Source: Ignavibacteriota bacterium
Lineage (GTDB): Bacteria > Bacteroidota > Ignavibacteria > Kapaibacteriales > UBA2268
Direction: 5' to 3'
Length of the DNA stretch: 64,000 nucleotides
Assembly (NCBI GenBank): GCA_019637995.1
Contig: JAHBUQ010000002.1
Location: 248,001-312,000, forward strand
Positions 56,261 to 64,000 of the stretch are shown here, one piece after another. Under the pieces are notes generated by a model. It made no database searches. It saw only the letters and a program-made list of their open reading frames with translations, and was not told where the DNA came from. The position numbers were made by a program, and so were the translations under genes. Each line of letters begins with the position of its first letter. Position 1 is the stretch's first letter.

Positions 56261-58405
56261 TTAGAAAGCTAACACTTTCCTGATTGTTTCCATCACATCA
56301 TTCTTGTTCAAAAGAATTTCACTTTCATAATTTTTGGCAAATCCAACATGTACATCCTTAGAACCAACTCTTAGTACAGGCGCATCAAGATGTTTGAACA
56401 TTTCAGATGTTATAGCCGAAGAAACTTCTCCACCGAAGCCTCCTGTTTTACGGTCTTCGTGAGCGATGATCACACGGTTAGTTTTGCGAACTGATTCAAA
56501 TACAGTTTCAGTATCCCATGGTGCTAAAGAACGAAGGTCAATTACTTCGACCGAGATACCTTCTTTTGAAAGTTCCTCAGCAGCAAATAAGCTCAAATGA
56601 ACGGCTGTACCATAAGCGACAACAGTAACATCACTTCCTGCTCTGCGAATTTTTGCTTTACCGAAAGGAATTACATAATCCTCATTTGTTTTAGGACCTG
56701 ATGCGTGCTTAAAGTTGTATAAAAATTTAGGTTCAAGGAACAAAGTTGTACCCTTTGAACGGATAGCATTTCTCATTAATCCTGCAGCATCTTCAGCAAA
56801 TGCAGGAACAACTACTCTAATTCCGGGAATTGTCGTAAAAGTGGCTTCAAGATTTTGCGAGTGATATAACCCACCCTGAATATATCCGCCACTGGCAAGT
56901 CTGATTACTACATTTGGTGAGAACTGTCCTTTTGTTCGCCAATAATCATGGGAACACTCAATCAATTGTTCCATTGCGGGCCAGAAATAATCAGCAAATT
57001 CAGCCCCTTCGATCACTACTCTGACTTTATCATTATATCTGGTAAAACCATTTGCAGAGCCTACAATTGCATCCTCTGCAATTGGTGCATTAAATACTCT
57101 CAATTTACCGAATTCCTGAGGCATACCTTTTACAACATTAAAGACGCCGCCTTTTCCGATATCCTGACCCCATAAATATGTATCAGGATTAGATCTGAAC
57201 TCTTCCTTAAGTGTATTGTTAATTGCTTCAATGAAATGTATCTGTTCTTCATCACCTGAAAGTTCATATTCTGTCTTATCGCTTTGATTTACATAAGCAG
57301 GTGGAAGGATAAACTCTGTCCATGATTTGCCATCAGCTTCGGGTGCTGCCTCAGCAAGGTCAGCAGCTTTAAATATGATTTCCTTGTTTTCTTCTTCAAT
57401 GGCTATGAGTGCCTTTTCGGTAATAATTTTTCTGTCAAGTATATGCCAGCGGAATTGCATCAAAGGGTCACGTCTTTTGACTGTTTCTCTTTCTTCTTCG
57501 CTTCTGTAAAGTTCGTGGCGATCAGAATTCGAGTGTGAGCCGATTCTGTCGCAATCAGCATGTACCATAGCAGGACCTGCACCTGATTTGGCATATTCAA
57601 CAGCTTCTTTTAATTTCTGATAAGAGTCAAATGGGTCACGACCATCAGCTTCGAAGATTTTGATATGCTTAAAACCACTGAAATTATCTGATACAACCTG
57701 ATTTGCGGTTTGGTCAACAAGTGGAACTGAAATTCCGTATTTATTATTTTGAATTACAAATACAACCGGTAGTTGCTCTAATGTTGAAATATTAATTGCT
57801 TCGTAGAAATAACCTTCGGAGCAAGCCGATTCTCCGCCTGAATAAAGCGCTACTGCATCATCATTATAACGCTTGATAGCTCTTGCAACACCTGCTGCAT
57901 GAAGGCTGTGATTACCTGTGCAGGATGATACATTCTGGATATTGATTTCAGGTTTTGCAAAATGATTGCTCATATGACGACCGCCACCTGCAACATCAGT
58001 ATCTTTGCTCAGACCGTTAAGAATAATTTCCTCAACCGTTATACCCGCTGCAAGCGAAGTCATCATATCCCGATAGTAAGGAAACAGGAAATCTTTTTTT
58101 GCACGAAAAATCTTGCCTAATGCAAGCTGAATTCCGTCATGTCCGCTAAAAGGTGCATGATAAGACCAGCCTTTTGCCATTTTCAGGTACAAAGCTGCTT
58201 TGTCGTCAAGTCGTCTGCCAAGATGATTGAGTTTATACCATTCTATAATTGTTTTCTTATCAAATCCGGAAAAATCAAACTTGCTGTATAATTCGATTTC
58301 TACATCATGACCCATATATTTCATATTAACAATCTTTTGCTTCCCGGCCACTCCATTGCTGCTTTGAGTTCTATTTTCCTTTCTATTTTTAGTAGCTGTC
58401 GCCAT
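56261..58405 (-). CDS. 2-oxoacid dehydrogenase E1, alpha-beta fusion
   Basis: The thiamine-diphosphate-dependent E1 of a branched-chain 2-oxoacid (or pyruvate-like) dehydrogenase complex, both chains in one 714-residue polypeptide. The ATG at 58403-58405 is chosen because GGAGAA lies 7-12 bases upstream; the frame is open to 58480. Alpha half (about 35-370): LAAGITVEEIILNGLSKD, GGGRHMSNHF, and the ThDP site ALYSGGESACSEGYFYEA with QNNKYGISVP. Beta half (about 385-714): WGQDIGKGGVFNVVKGMP, NAPIAEDAIVG, ASGGYIQGGLYHSQNLEATF and AHEDRKTGGFGGEVSS. The usual GDG of the ThDP motif reads GGE. E2 and E3 genes are not in the window. Confidence 0.92.
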   Translation of the reverse strand: MATATKNRKENRTQSSNGVAGKQKIVNMKYMGHDVEIELYSKFDFSGFDKKTIIEWYKLNHLGRRLDDKAALYLKMAKGWSYHAPFSGHDGIQLALGKIFRAKKDFLFPYYRDMMTSLAAGITVEEIILNGLSKDTDVAGGGRHMSNHFAKPEINIQNVSSCTGNHSLHAAGVARAIKRYNDDAVALYSGGESACSEGYFYEAINISTLEQLPVVFVIQNNKYGISVPLVDQTANQVVSDNFSGFKHIKIFEADGRDPFDSYQKLKEAVEYAKSGAGPAMVHADCDRIGSHSNSDRHELYRSEEERETVKRRDPLMQFRWHILDRKIITEKALIAIEEENKEIIFKAADLAEAAPEADGKSWTEFILPPAYVNQSDKTEYELSGDEEQIHFIEAINNTLKEEFRSNPDTYLWGQDIGKGGVFNVVKGMPQEFGKLRVFNAPIAEDAIVGSANGFTRYNDKVRVVIEGAEFADYFWPAMEQLIECSHDYWRTKGQFSPNVVIRLASGGYIQGGLYHSQNLEATFTTIPGIRVVVPAFAEDAAGLMRNAIRSKGTTLFLEPKFLYNFKHASGPKTNEDYVIPFGKAKIRRAGSDVTVVAYGTAVHLSLFAAEELSKEGISVEVIDLRSLAPWDTETVFESVRKTNRVIIAHEDRKTGGFGGEVSSAITSEMFKHLDAPVLRVGSKDVHVGFAKNYESEILLNKNDVMETIRKVLAF

Positions 58406-58712
58406 TAAAAATTCTCCATATTTATTTATATTTATTTTAATTTCTGAATTTAAAACATGCAAAAAATCAGTTACTTGCATGCTATATTTTACAAGAAGAT
58501 ATAAAGACGCATATTTTTATTTTTAATTGCCGAGATCAACAGTCCGATTTGTTGGTGAGGCATGCTGAGTTTAGATATTTTTCTAATAAATGATTATTTA
58601 ATGGGCAATATTTGAAAATATGATAACCTATATTAAAACAAAAAAAATTATATTTAATAAAAAAACGTTATACTCTCTTGTTACTTATTTAATAATAAAT
58701 CGTCAATTCAAT

Positions 58713-59240
58713 ATGGAACTTGAAGAGTTCACGGCAAATGTAATGCCGCTGAAAGATAAGTTGTTCAGATTTGCAAAACGGCTGATGCAAGACCATGAAG
58801 AAGCCGAAGACCTTTTGCAGGATGTAATGGTTAAACTTTGGGTCAACAGAGCTGAACTAAGCAAAAAATCCAGCGTTGAAGCGTTTGCTATGGCTGTAAC
58901 TAAAAACTTGTGTATTGACAGATTTCGGTCGAAGCAGTACCAGTATTCTAATACAGGTATTGATGCAGCTGAGCTTGATTTAAGCGACAGAGGAATTTCT
59001 CCTCATGCTCGTGCTGAGCAGCTGGAAGCAGTCGAACTCGTACACAGGGCAATTGATAGTCTGCCGCCAAGTCTTAAAAGCGTGATTGAGCTTAGAGATT
59101 TGCAAGGTTTAAGCTATCAGGAAATTGCAGATGTGATGAGTATGAACATTAATACCTTGAAAGTCAATTTGTCAAGAGCAAGAAAAAAAATAAGAGAAAT
59201 TTTAAGTACTAATTATAATTTTAACTACAATGAAAAATGA
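58713..59240 (+). CDS. ECF-type RNA polymerase sigma factor
   Basis: 175 residues from the ATG at 58713; the frame is open upstream to 58620, but the region before is Lys/Ile-rich and unlike sigma factors. Region 2 is LFRFAKRLMQDHEEAEDLLQ, then DVMVKLW and KNLCIDRFRSKQ; region 4 is SLPPSLKSVIELRDLQGLSY and QEIADVMSMNINTLKVNLSR, with a helix-turn-helix. First gene of a tight three-gene unit: its stop overlaps the next start by 11 bases. Confidence 0.9.
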   Translation: MELEEFTANVMPLKDKLFRFAKRLMQDHEEAEDLLQDVMVKLWVNRAELSKKSSVEAFAMAVTKNLCIDRFRSKQYQYSNTGIDAAELDLSDRGISPHARAEQLEAVELVHRAIDSLPPSLKSVIELRDLQGLSYQEIADVMSMNINTLKVNLSRARKKIREILSTNYNFNYNEK

Positions 59241-59736
59241 CATTACCCATATTAAGCAACTGCTTGAAAAGTTTTACGACGCTGAGACTTCAGAGCAGGA
59301 TGAAATTCTCCTAAAGGAGTATTTCGCGGGTGATGTAGCGCCTGAATTTGAAGTTTACAAACCACAATTCGAATTTTACAAATTCGGATACGACGACAAC
59401 AAGCCACTTTCTCAGAATTTTGACGAAAAGTTTTTGAATAAAATTGCAGGATCAGGCTTGAAACAGGTCGAAAATAGGAGCTACAAAACTTACTGGTATG
59501 CCTCTGTAGCTGCAGCTATTTTGGTGATTTTCGGAGTATTTCAATTTATTAATACATCCGATAAAGCCACCGATAAAGATTACGCTTATGCTGTAGAATC
59601 TCTCATTCTAATTTCCGACAATTTTGAGATTGCCTCATCGCAACTTGAATCACTCGGTGATTTTGATTCAAATTTTGACCATTTCGATGCCTTTAAGGCA
59701 TTGGAAACTTACGGAAAACATTTTATTAAACAATAG
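59230..59736 (+). CDS. membrane-anchored probable anti-sigma factor
   Basis: 168 residues. The N-terminal cytoplasmic part (1-95) begins MKNDITHIKQLLEKFYDAET with EEYFAGDV-like text, a pattern seen in Bacteroidota anti-sigma/regulator proteins. One membrane helix follows (about 98-114, YASVAAAILVIFGVFQFI) and then a periplasmic tail of about 50 residues. No zinc-binding HxxxCxxC is present, so the anti-sigma role rests on position: it overlaps the sigma gene by 11 bases. Confidence 0.65.
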   Translation: MKNDITHIKQLLEKFYDAETSEQDEILLKEYFAGDVAPEFEVYKPQFEFYKFGYDDNKPLSQNFDEKFLNKIAGSGLKQVENRSYKTYWYASVAAAILVIFGVFQFINTSDKATDKDYAYAVESLILISDNFEIASSQLESLGDFDSNFDHFDAFKALETYGKHFIKQ

Positions 59737-59744
59737 GAATTTTT

Positions 59745-60269
59745 ATGATAAAATATCTTTACATATTATTTATTTTTTCTTTTACATTCAGCGTTTATTC
59801 GCAGAATAGAGCTGTAGATACTTTCTTCGGAAAATATGGGAATGCTCAGGACTTTAAGTCGGTTATAATGAATGACCCCGCATCAGTCCTAATGCAAAAT
59901 GAGTCCGGAGAAGCAGCCGAGCTTGGCAAAGAAATGCTCAAAGGTATTAATACTATTAAAGCATTATCATACAAACCTTCAAAAGGTAATCTCTCAGAGG
60001 AAGGTAAAAACTTTGTCAACGAACTGGCTAAATTTCAGGCTACTGATGGTTTTGCCGAGATTATGTCAATAAATGAAGGCAAGAACACCGTTAAGAGCAT
60101 GGTAAAAAAATCAGGCGATAAAGTTGTGGAATTCATAATGATAGTAGCCGGAGAAAGTGAGTCCTCCCTTATTTGGATAAATGGAGATATTAATCTTCAA
60201 AATGTTGCCAATATTGGTAGAATGCTCCAATTAAAAGGAAATGAAAAATCAGGTAGAAAGAAGAAATAA
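59745..60269 (+). CDS. DUF4252 secreted protein
   Basis: 174 residues with a signal peptide (MIKYLYILFIFSFTFSVYSQ) and a small alpha/beta domain; TFFGKYGNAQDFKSVIMNDP, EMLKGINTIKALSY and GESESSLIWINGDINL match DUF4252 proteins. The sigma-regulator-DUF4252 trio is a recurring arrangement in Bacteroidota; the function of DUF4252 is not known. It starts 8 bases after the regulator stop and ends just before a strong terminator. Confidence 0.82.
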   Translation: MIKYLYILFIFSFTFSVYSQNRAVDTFFGKYGNAQDFKSVIMNDPASVLMQNESGEAAELGKEMLKGINTIKALSYKPSKGNLSEEGKNFVNELAKFQATDGFAEIMSINEGKNTVKSMVKKSGDKVVEFIMIVAGESESSLIWINGDINLQNVANIGRMLQLKGNEKSGRKKK

Positions 60270-60288
60270 ATTCTTTCTTTCTTAAGTG

Positions 60289-60342
60289 AAATATCAAATG
60301 GTTTTACGGTATATTCCGTAGAATCATTTGATATTTTTTTTT
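60289..60342 (+). terminator. strong rho-independent terminator of the sigma operon
   Basis: AAATATCAAATG pairs with CATTTGATATTT, with an inner TACGG/CCGTA stem, and runs directly into a run of nine T (60334-60342). It starts 20 bases after the DUF4252 stop. Confidence 0.9.
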
Positions 60343-60351
60343 GTCTTAATT

Positions 60352-60373
60352 AATTCCCCTCTTGAGGGGAATT
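60352..60373. repeat. small GC-core palindrome (REP-like)
   Basis: AATTCCCCTC-TT-GAGGGGAATT, a perfect 10-bp inverted repeat with a 2-base loop, between the sigma-operon terminator and the first T9SS-tail repeat. CCCCTC/GAGGGG palindromes of this kind occur as dispersed repeats; it could also terminate minus-strand transcripts from the toxin gene at 60485. Confidence 0.6.
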
Positions 60374-60389
60374 TAGCAGCCAACGAAAC

Positions 60390-60435
60390 TCACTCCACCA
60401 CCAAAAATTTTCCGCTATCATAATTATTTTCAAAA
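60390..60435 (-). repeat. T9SS tail repeat R1 (3' gene remnant)
   Basis: Starts TCACTCCACCACCAAAAATT on the plus strand; on the minus strand it reads DSGKFLVVE and a stop. It matches the first 40-45 bases (3' end) of the gene at 62759, diverging after about 60430. One of four direct copies (60390, about 61302, 62220, 62759) that flank the toxin-antitoxin genes. Confidence 0.8.
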
Positions 60436-60484
60436 TGAAAAAAATCCATTTTTCGAAAAATTGAATATTACAATTGAATACATT

Positions 60485-60967
60485 CTAAATCAGCTCTTCA
60501 TCATACTTTTTTAGTATTTCATTTAGAAGACTTTTGGAGAAATATCTGCCGTTGTTAAACCAAATTTCAAAAATGTTTCTCAATTCAGTTAATAAGCCGT
60601 TTTCTTTTGATTTGATGAGAAGTCCAATTGAACCTATACAATTAACTCCAATTGATTCAGCAATTTGTCTGGCTTTGTTATCATCTGTAAGTAAGAAATC
60701 AGCACCCATTTCGTTATACAACGTTACAGCTTCTGACTCACCCAAATCCATGATTGAATGTAAATAATTTTTTGTGTGAATTTTTAATACATGATTTTTA
60801 ATTTCAGGAAGATTTCTAAGGTCGAAATTAGGATTTGAATAATTTACTAACTCATTCCAAACTGCTTCAGGAATAAAATATTGTCCGATTGATTTTTCAA
60901 TTAAATCAAGTTTGTCAACAAGTAAAAGTGAGATTAGCGAAGTTGTATCGGCAATTACAATTTTCAA
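60485..60967 (-). CDS. PIN-domain toxin (DUF3368 type)
   Basis: 160 residues, a PIN-fold ribonuclease-like toxin. It starts MKIVIADTTSLISLLLVDKL with the first catalytic Asp at residue 7 and later has MDLGESEAVTLYNEMGADFL with LTDDNKARQIAESIG, matching DUF3368 PIN proteins that pair with UPF0175 antitoxins. The antitoxin gene ends 2 bases upstream. The pair lies between two copies of a T9SS-tail repeat. Confidence 0.85.
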   Translation of the reverse strand: MKIVIADTTSLISLLLVDKLDLIEKSIGQYFIPEAVWNELVNYSNPNFDLRNLPEIKNHVLKIHTKNYLHSIMDLGESEAVTLYNEMGADFLLTDDNKARQIAESIGVNCIGSIGLLIKSKENGLLTELRNIFEIWFNNGRYFSKSLLNEILKKYDEELI

Positions 60968-60969
60968 TT

Positions 60970-61236
60970 TTATATATCCTTAAGCTTTTCAATATCAGAT
61001 AATACGTCATCAATTGTAGTAGAATTTATGGATATTTTTTCTTTAATTAGAAATTGCTCAAACATGTACCTTGATAATCCAGATAATTCGATTGCCTTGC
61101 CAAGAGTTAGTTTGTTATGTTTATAAAGAAATGCAGCGGTTACAGTTTTGACAATTCCTTTTAAACCTTGTTCTGAGTCATTGACTGCAACAAGTAATTC
61201 TTTAGGTATTTCAATAGGTATAGTAATTGTTGACAT
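60970..61236 (-). CDS. UPF0175-family antitoxin
   Basis: 88 residues. The C-terminal half has the winged/HTH-like UPF0175 signature: ALAFLYKHNKLTLGKAIELS is approximated by AAFLYKHNKLTLGKAIEL, then SGLSRYMFEQFLIKEKISIN. The N-terminal strand (MSTITIPIEIPKELL) probably dimerises. Two bases before the DUF3368 PIN toxin gene; the usual antitoxin-first order. Confidence 0.82.
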   Translation of the reverse strand: MSTITIPIEIPKELLVAVNDSEQGLKGIVKTVTAAFLYKHNKLTLGKAIELSGLSRYMFEQFLIKEKISINSTTIDDVLSDIEKLKDI

Positions 61237-61301
61237 TCTATTTCGCCACTAATTTTACAAATAAATTATAAACGTTAATTATCTTTGAATATTTCAAACT
61301 T

Positions 61302-61440
61302 CACTCCACCACTAAAAATTTTCCGCTATGGTAATTTTTTCCATATTGCAACTGCAAAATGTAAACACCGGACGGAAATTGAACAGGTATTTCCATTATG
61401 CTGTTTCCTAAAGATGTTTGCACCTGTTTATGAAATACTA
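61302..61440 (-). repeat. T9SS tail repeat R2 (5'-truncated gene copy, 46 codons)
   Basis: On the minus strand this reads, without a start codon, VFHKQVQTSLGNSIMEIPVQ, FPSGVYILQLQYGKNYHSGK, FLVVE and a stop, almost the same as the last 46 residues of the protein encoded at 62759. A 44-base block (AATTGAACAGG to AAGATGTTTG) is identical in both. It is a duplicated gene end lying between the two toxin-antitoxin pairs. Confidence 0.88.
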
Positions 61441-61508
61441 AATTTCACTATCCTTTTCCCCGAAAGTATAACACAGAAAAATCAATGTGATATTATACAA
61501 AAAGCAGA

Positions 61509-61913
61509 TTAATTTTCATCTATCCAGTTTTCATATTTTAGATTTTGAATTCGTTCAAACTCCTTAATATTCCTTGTGATTAAAACCATATCATTATAAA
61601 TTGCAGTAGAAGCTATTAATACATCAAAATCGCTTATTGGCAATCCTAAATTTCTTAATCTTGCCTTTTCTTTAGCATAAATTTTTAATCCGGGAAATAT
61701 TGGCAAAATTGGGATACTTTTGATAAAATTTTCTACAACCAGTAAATTTTTTTCAATATTCTGACTCTTCTCAGCTCCGTAAACAAGCTCTGCATAAGTA
61801 ATTTCAGAAATTGCAAATTTGTCAAGTCCTTTTGAGGCGAAAGTGTCTATCAAATTGAACTGACCTTTCAAAAAATATATACAAATATTTGTATCAAGCA
61901 AATAACGCATCAC
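61509..61913 (-). CDS. vapC: VapC-type PIN-domain toxin
   Basis: 134 residues, a type II toxin ribonuclease. Catalytic acids are visible: Asp7 in LLDTN, Glu in YAELVYGAEKS (about residue 42), Asp in GLPISDFDVLIAST, and the late TRNIKEF loop. Homologues cleave tRNA or rRNA at specific sites. Its ATG overlaps the antitoxin stop by 4 bases (ATGA), the normal VapBC coupling. Confidence 0.9.
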   Translation of the reverse strand: MMRYLLDTNICIYFLKGQFNLIDTFASKGLDKFAISEITYAELVYGAEKSQNIEKNLLVVENFIKSIPILPIFPGLKIYAKEKARLRNLGLPISDFDVLIASTAIYNDMVLITRNIKEFERIQNLKYENWIDEN

Positions 61914-62149
61914 ATTACTTCCAATTCTTTCTGATTGACACGCGAAGATTCGATTTCAATAATAATATCTTCAGCATTTCTGTTATCATTCCATCCGCCA
62001 AATAATTTACTAAATTCAGGTGAAAAATGACTTTTTTTATTTAGAGAATTATTTAACTTTAAAATCAAACTATTCTTTGACTCAAAATCCCAATTATTTA
62101 TTATTTTGAAATAATTTTCAACAACATTTTCTGCAATCAATACACTCAT
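61910..62149 (-). CDS. antitoxin partner of the VapC toxin
   Basis: 79 residues, upstream of and overlapping vapC by 4 bases. It has a polar, helical sequence with SLILKLNNSLNKK and a C-terminal acidic FGGWNDNRNAEDIIIEIESS that would wrap the toxin. This 'FGGW...DDII' ending is typical of antitoxins paired with such PIN toxins. No clear DNA-binding domain is identifiable by eye. Confidence 0.75.
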   Translation of the reverse strand: MSVLIAENVVENYFKIINNWDFESKNSLILKLNNSLNKKSHFSPEFSKLFGGWNDNRNAEDIIIEIESSRVNQKELEVM

Positions 62150-62216
62150 TTTAAACCTCTTATATTAAATATGTAATATTTAAAATTTAACGAAAATTGA
62201 TAAATAATATTTCAGT

Positions 62217-62246
62217 AACTCACTCCACCACCAAAATGTTTTTCTG
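62217..62246 (-). repeat. T9SS tail repeat R3 (short remnant)
   Basis: AACTCACTCCACCACCAAAA on the plus strand, matching R1 over the 20-25 bases around the stop codon; on the minus strand it ends ILVVE and a stop. It lies between the vapBC pair and the orphan XRE gene. Confidence 0.65.
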
Positions 62247-62334
62247 AAATTAATTGATTTTATTATCAAGCAATCAAGAATAAAATCATTTTGTGTTTCA
62301 TTTTGAAACTCCTTAAATAATAGCATTACAGCTT

Positions 62335-62634
62335 TTAATAGCTAACGACCTGAAATTTTATTTGTGCATCAAGTGCATTAAAAACCTTATTAATTGTAGA
62401 TATTCGGGAGCTGCTTGAACCTCTTTCGAGCTTGGAAATTTGTGCTTTCTGCACGCCTATGAGCTTACCTAATTCTTCCTGAGTAATTTTTCTCTCTAAT
62501 CTCAACTGTTTCAACTTCTCACCAATTATTTCGATACTCAAATCAAACTCATATTCTTCACGCTGTGGTGTGCCACGTTTTCCAATGTATTTATCTTCGA
62601 GCTCATCAATTGTTTTATATTCATTACTTTTCAC
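62335..62634 (-). CDS. XRE-family HTH protein (HigA-like antitoxin)
   Basis: 99 residues. The helix-turn-helix is QLRLERKITQEELGKLIGVQ followed by KAQISKLERGSS (about 43-74). HigA-type antitoxins have this size and are usually preceded by a HigB toxin gene; upstream here (62635-62758) no toxin-sized frame remains, so it is an orphan or the toxin was lost. Between repeats R3 and R4. Confidence 0.78.
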   Translation of the reverse strand: MKSNEYKTIDELEDKYIGKRGTPQREEYEFDLSIEIIGEKLKQLRLERKITQEELGKLIGVQKAQISKLERGSSSSRISTINKVFNALDAQIKFQVVSY

Positions 62635-62758
62635 TGTTTCTTTCCTTTTTATTTATAAAATACTTAGCTTTAATATTCTCTGCATTTTTAATTTCTTTGT
62701 CCATACTTTTTAACGTTTATAATGCAAAAATAGTTTCTTTATATGGAAACCCTCAATT

Positions 62759-62900
62759 TCACTCCACCACCAAAAATTTTCCGCTGTGGTAATTTTTTCC
62801 ATCCTTAAACTGCAAGATGTAAACACCGGAAGGTAATTGAACAGGTATTTCCATTATGCTGTTTCCTAAAGATGTTTGTATCTTTTTATAAAATACCACA
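62759..62900 (-). repeat. T9SS tail repeat R4 (intact 3' end of source-like gene)
   Basis: The last 47 codons of the 412-residue gene; the other three tail repeats match parts of this segment, always including the stop codon and the LVVE end. Sequence identity with R2 is high across about 140 bases. Confidence 0.85.
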
Positions 62901-64000
62901 TTTCCCTGAATGTCATTGATTGATAGTTTGATATCCGGTGAAATACTTTCGAATCCTGAAATCTTTAATATCCCATTTCTGTAATCAGTTACGAGTTTTT
63001 TAATTGGCTCATTTGATTCATCAACACTGACAGAATTTAGGATTTTATTAAAGTCAAGGGCAAGAGCACCATTAATTACAATATTATTATATTTTTGATT
63101 AAAAACCGGGAAATATGAGTGGTATAAATCTGTTTCATAAATTATTTTATCATTGTTGATATCATAAATTGCTGAATGATTATTTGGAGCACCTCGTATG
63201 TATGAAAGATATACATAATCATTATTTATAAAACAGATACCGTGCGATCCATAAGGTTTTGATTTTTCTGTTTTAACTTCCCACTTCTTATAAGGTGATT
63301 CGCAAGAGAAAAAAGTTGCTTTAGGAGTACCACCAGTCAACTGACCATACCCCACAAACTTAGCATTTTCGGAGAATTGAATGAACTCAATAGTTCTGCC
63401 TTCGGCTAATACATTTTCAAGTTCACGTATGAGCTGCATTGTTTGGGCATCGTAAAGGTAAAAGTGGGTGCGTTGTTCGTTAATTGGTAAGCTCGTTTCT
63501 TTACTTGCAACTGCTAAGAAACGACCGTCATTTGATACATCTATTGATGTTACTAAATGTGGTATTTTATAGCCGGTTGAAGTACCATCATTAATATTGT
63601 ATACTAACCAGCTATTCTGTCCCTGGCTATAAATACCTAAAACCAGAATATTATTACTTGGATTCAAAAATTTAGGAAGTACTGTAATTTCTGGTAATTC
63701 TGCAATTACTTCTCCTGTAGCATAATCCACAACTTTTTTTGCAATAGTGAGTCGTGTACCATCCTTTGATATAGCAATTTGATTTGGGTCAATATCAGAT
63801 ACAGGTACTGGTATTCTTCGTATCAATTCCCCAGTAAGTCCGTTAAGTTCGATTACATCACCTTTGCCTTTGTCACCGATAAGCACATTTCCATTAAGGT
63901 GAATTGCCGGATAAGTAGAAAAACTGGCTTGACCATAAGTCCACATCACATTAGGGTCTTCCTGTGCAGAAAGAGAGTAAGTGCCGATTAACAGCACAGC
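62759..64000 (-). CDS. T9SS-secreted WD40-like protein, 5' end cut by window edge
   Basis: At least 413 codons, open to the right edge; a GTG at 63997 lies within what reads as the end of a signal peptide (AVLLIGTYSLSAQ), so the true start is beyond base 64000. The body is a beta-propeller-like set of repeats (IHLNGNVLIGDKGKGDVIEL, VTSIDVSNDGRFLAVASKET, YLYDAQTMQLIRELENV). The C-terminus is a T9SS tail (LSINDIQGNVVFYKKIQTSL, PSGVYILQFKDGKNYHSGKF, LVVE). Extracellular. Confidence 0.8.
   Translation of the reverse strand, partial: AVLLIGTYSLSAQEDPNVMWTYGQASFSTYPAIHLNGNVLIGDKGKGDVIELNGLTGELIRRIPVPVSDIDPNQIAISKDGTRLTIAKKVVDYATGEVIAELPEITVLPKFLNPSNNILVLGIYSQGQNSWLVYNINDGTSTGYKIPHLVTSIDVSNDGRFLAVASKETSLPINEQRTHFYLYDAQTMQLIRELENVLAEGRTIEFIQFSENAKFVGYGQLTGGTPKATFFSCESPYKKWEVKTEKSKPYGSHGICFINNDYVYLSYIRGAPNNHSAIYDINNDKIIYETDLYHSYFPVFNQKYNNIVINGALALDFNKILNSVSVDESNEPIKKLVTDYRNGILKISGFESISPDIKLSINDIQGNVVFYKKIQTSLGNSIMEIPVQLPSGVYILQFKDGKNYHSGKFLVVE

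Noticed and set aside
61285..61512. 75-codon plus-strand frame between the TA pairs
   Set aside because: It is the antisense of the T9SS tail repeat R2.

Overview
This is an AT-rich 64 kb stretch of ordinary bacterial chromosome. The evidence points to the Bacteroidota/Ignavibacteriota side of the FCB group, most like Ignavibacteria or Kapabacteria. The reasons are: many secreted proteins ending in type IX secretion (T9SS) sorting tails, an OstA-like protein, an E1 alpha-beta fusion of the 2-oxoacid dehydrogenase, a sigma/anti-sigma/DUF4252 trio, and few Shine-Dalgarno sequences. The assignment rests on gene content only; no rRNA is present.

Left part (1-12.2 kb). A large envelope protein runs off the left edge, followed by an AttH/CrtC-like lipocalin protein and an outer membrane barrel. 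A compact minus-strand run then carries an M16 peptidase, a secreted endonuclease I, Maf, an orphan sugar ABC permease, PlsY and an alpha/beta hydrolase. A plus-strand pair encodes a flavodoxin-like protein and CoaE. Accessory patch (12.2-15.1 kb): a REP-associated transposase broken by its own palindrome repeat, a PD-(D/E)XK-like protein, a membrane protein, and antitoxin-like small genes, one with a nonsense codon.

Middle part (15.1-39.4 kb). A Wzz-like protein, an O-antigen polymerase/ligase and PBP2 form one overlapping operon. Next come an AddB-like nuclease, ArfB, a probable zinc-uptake operon with a ZnuD-like TonB receptor and His-rich helpers, an OstA-like protein, asparagine synthetase, PdxJ, an orphan PAS histidine kinase, QueE, a TrmA/RlmD-type rRNA methyltransferase, and glycosyltransferases.

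Right part (39.4-64 kb). A block of large T9SS-exported surface proteins dominates. It includes a 2394-residue beta-helix protein with chlamydial Pmp-like FxxN/GGA(I/V/L) repeats, proteins with cohesin-like and dockerin-like segments encoded back to back, and three proteins that share one domain. After it come a TPR membrane protein, tRNA-Arg(CCG), the E1 fusion and the ECF sigma operon. The end of the window holds three toxin-antitoxin or antitoxin units, each separated by a direct repeat of the 3' end of a T9SS gene; the apparent intact parent gene runs off the right edge. That repeat-delimited array and the self-interrupted transposase are the most unusual structures seen. No CRISPR array, rRNA, prophage or complete insertion sequence was found.
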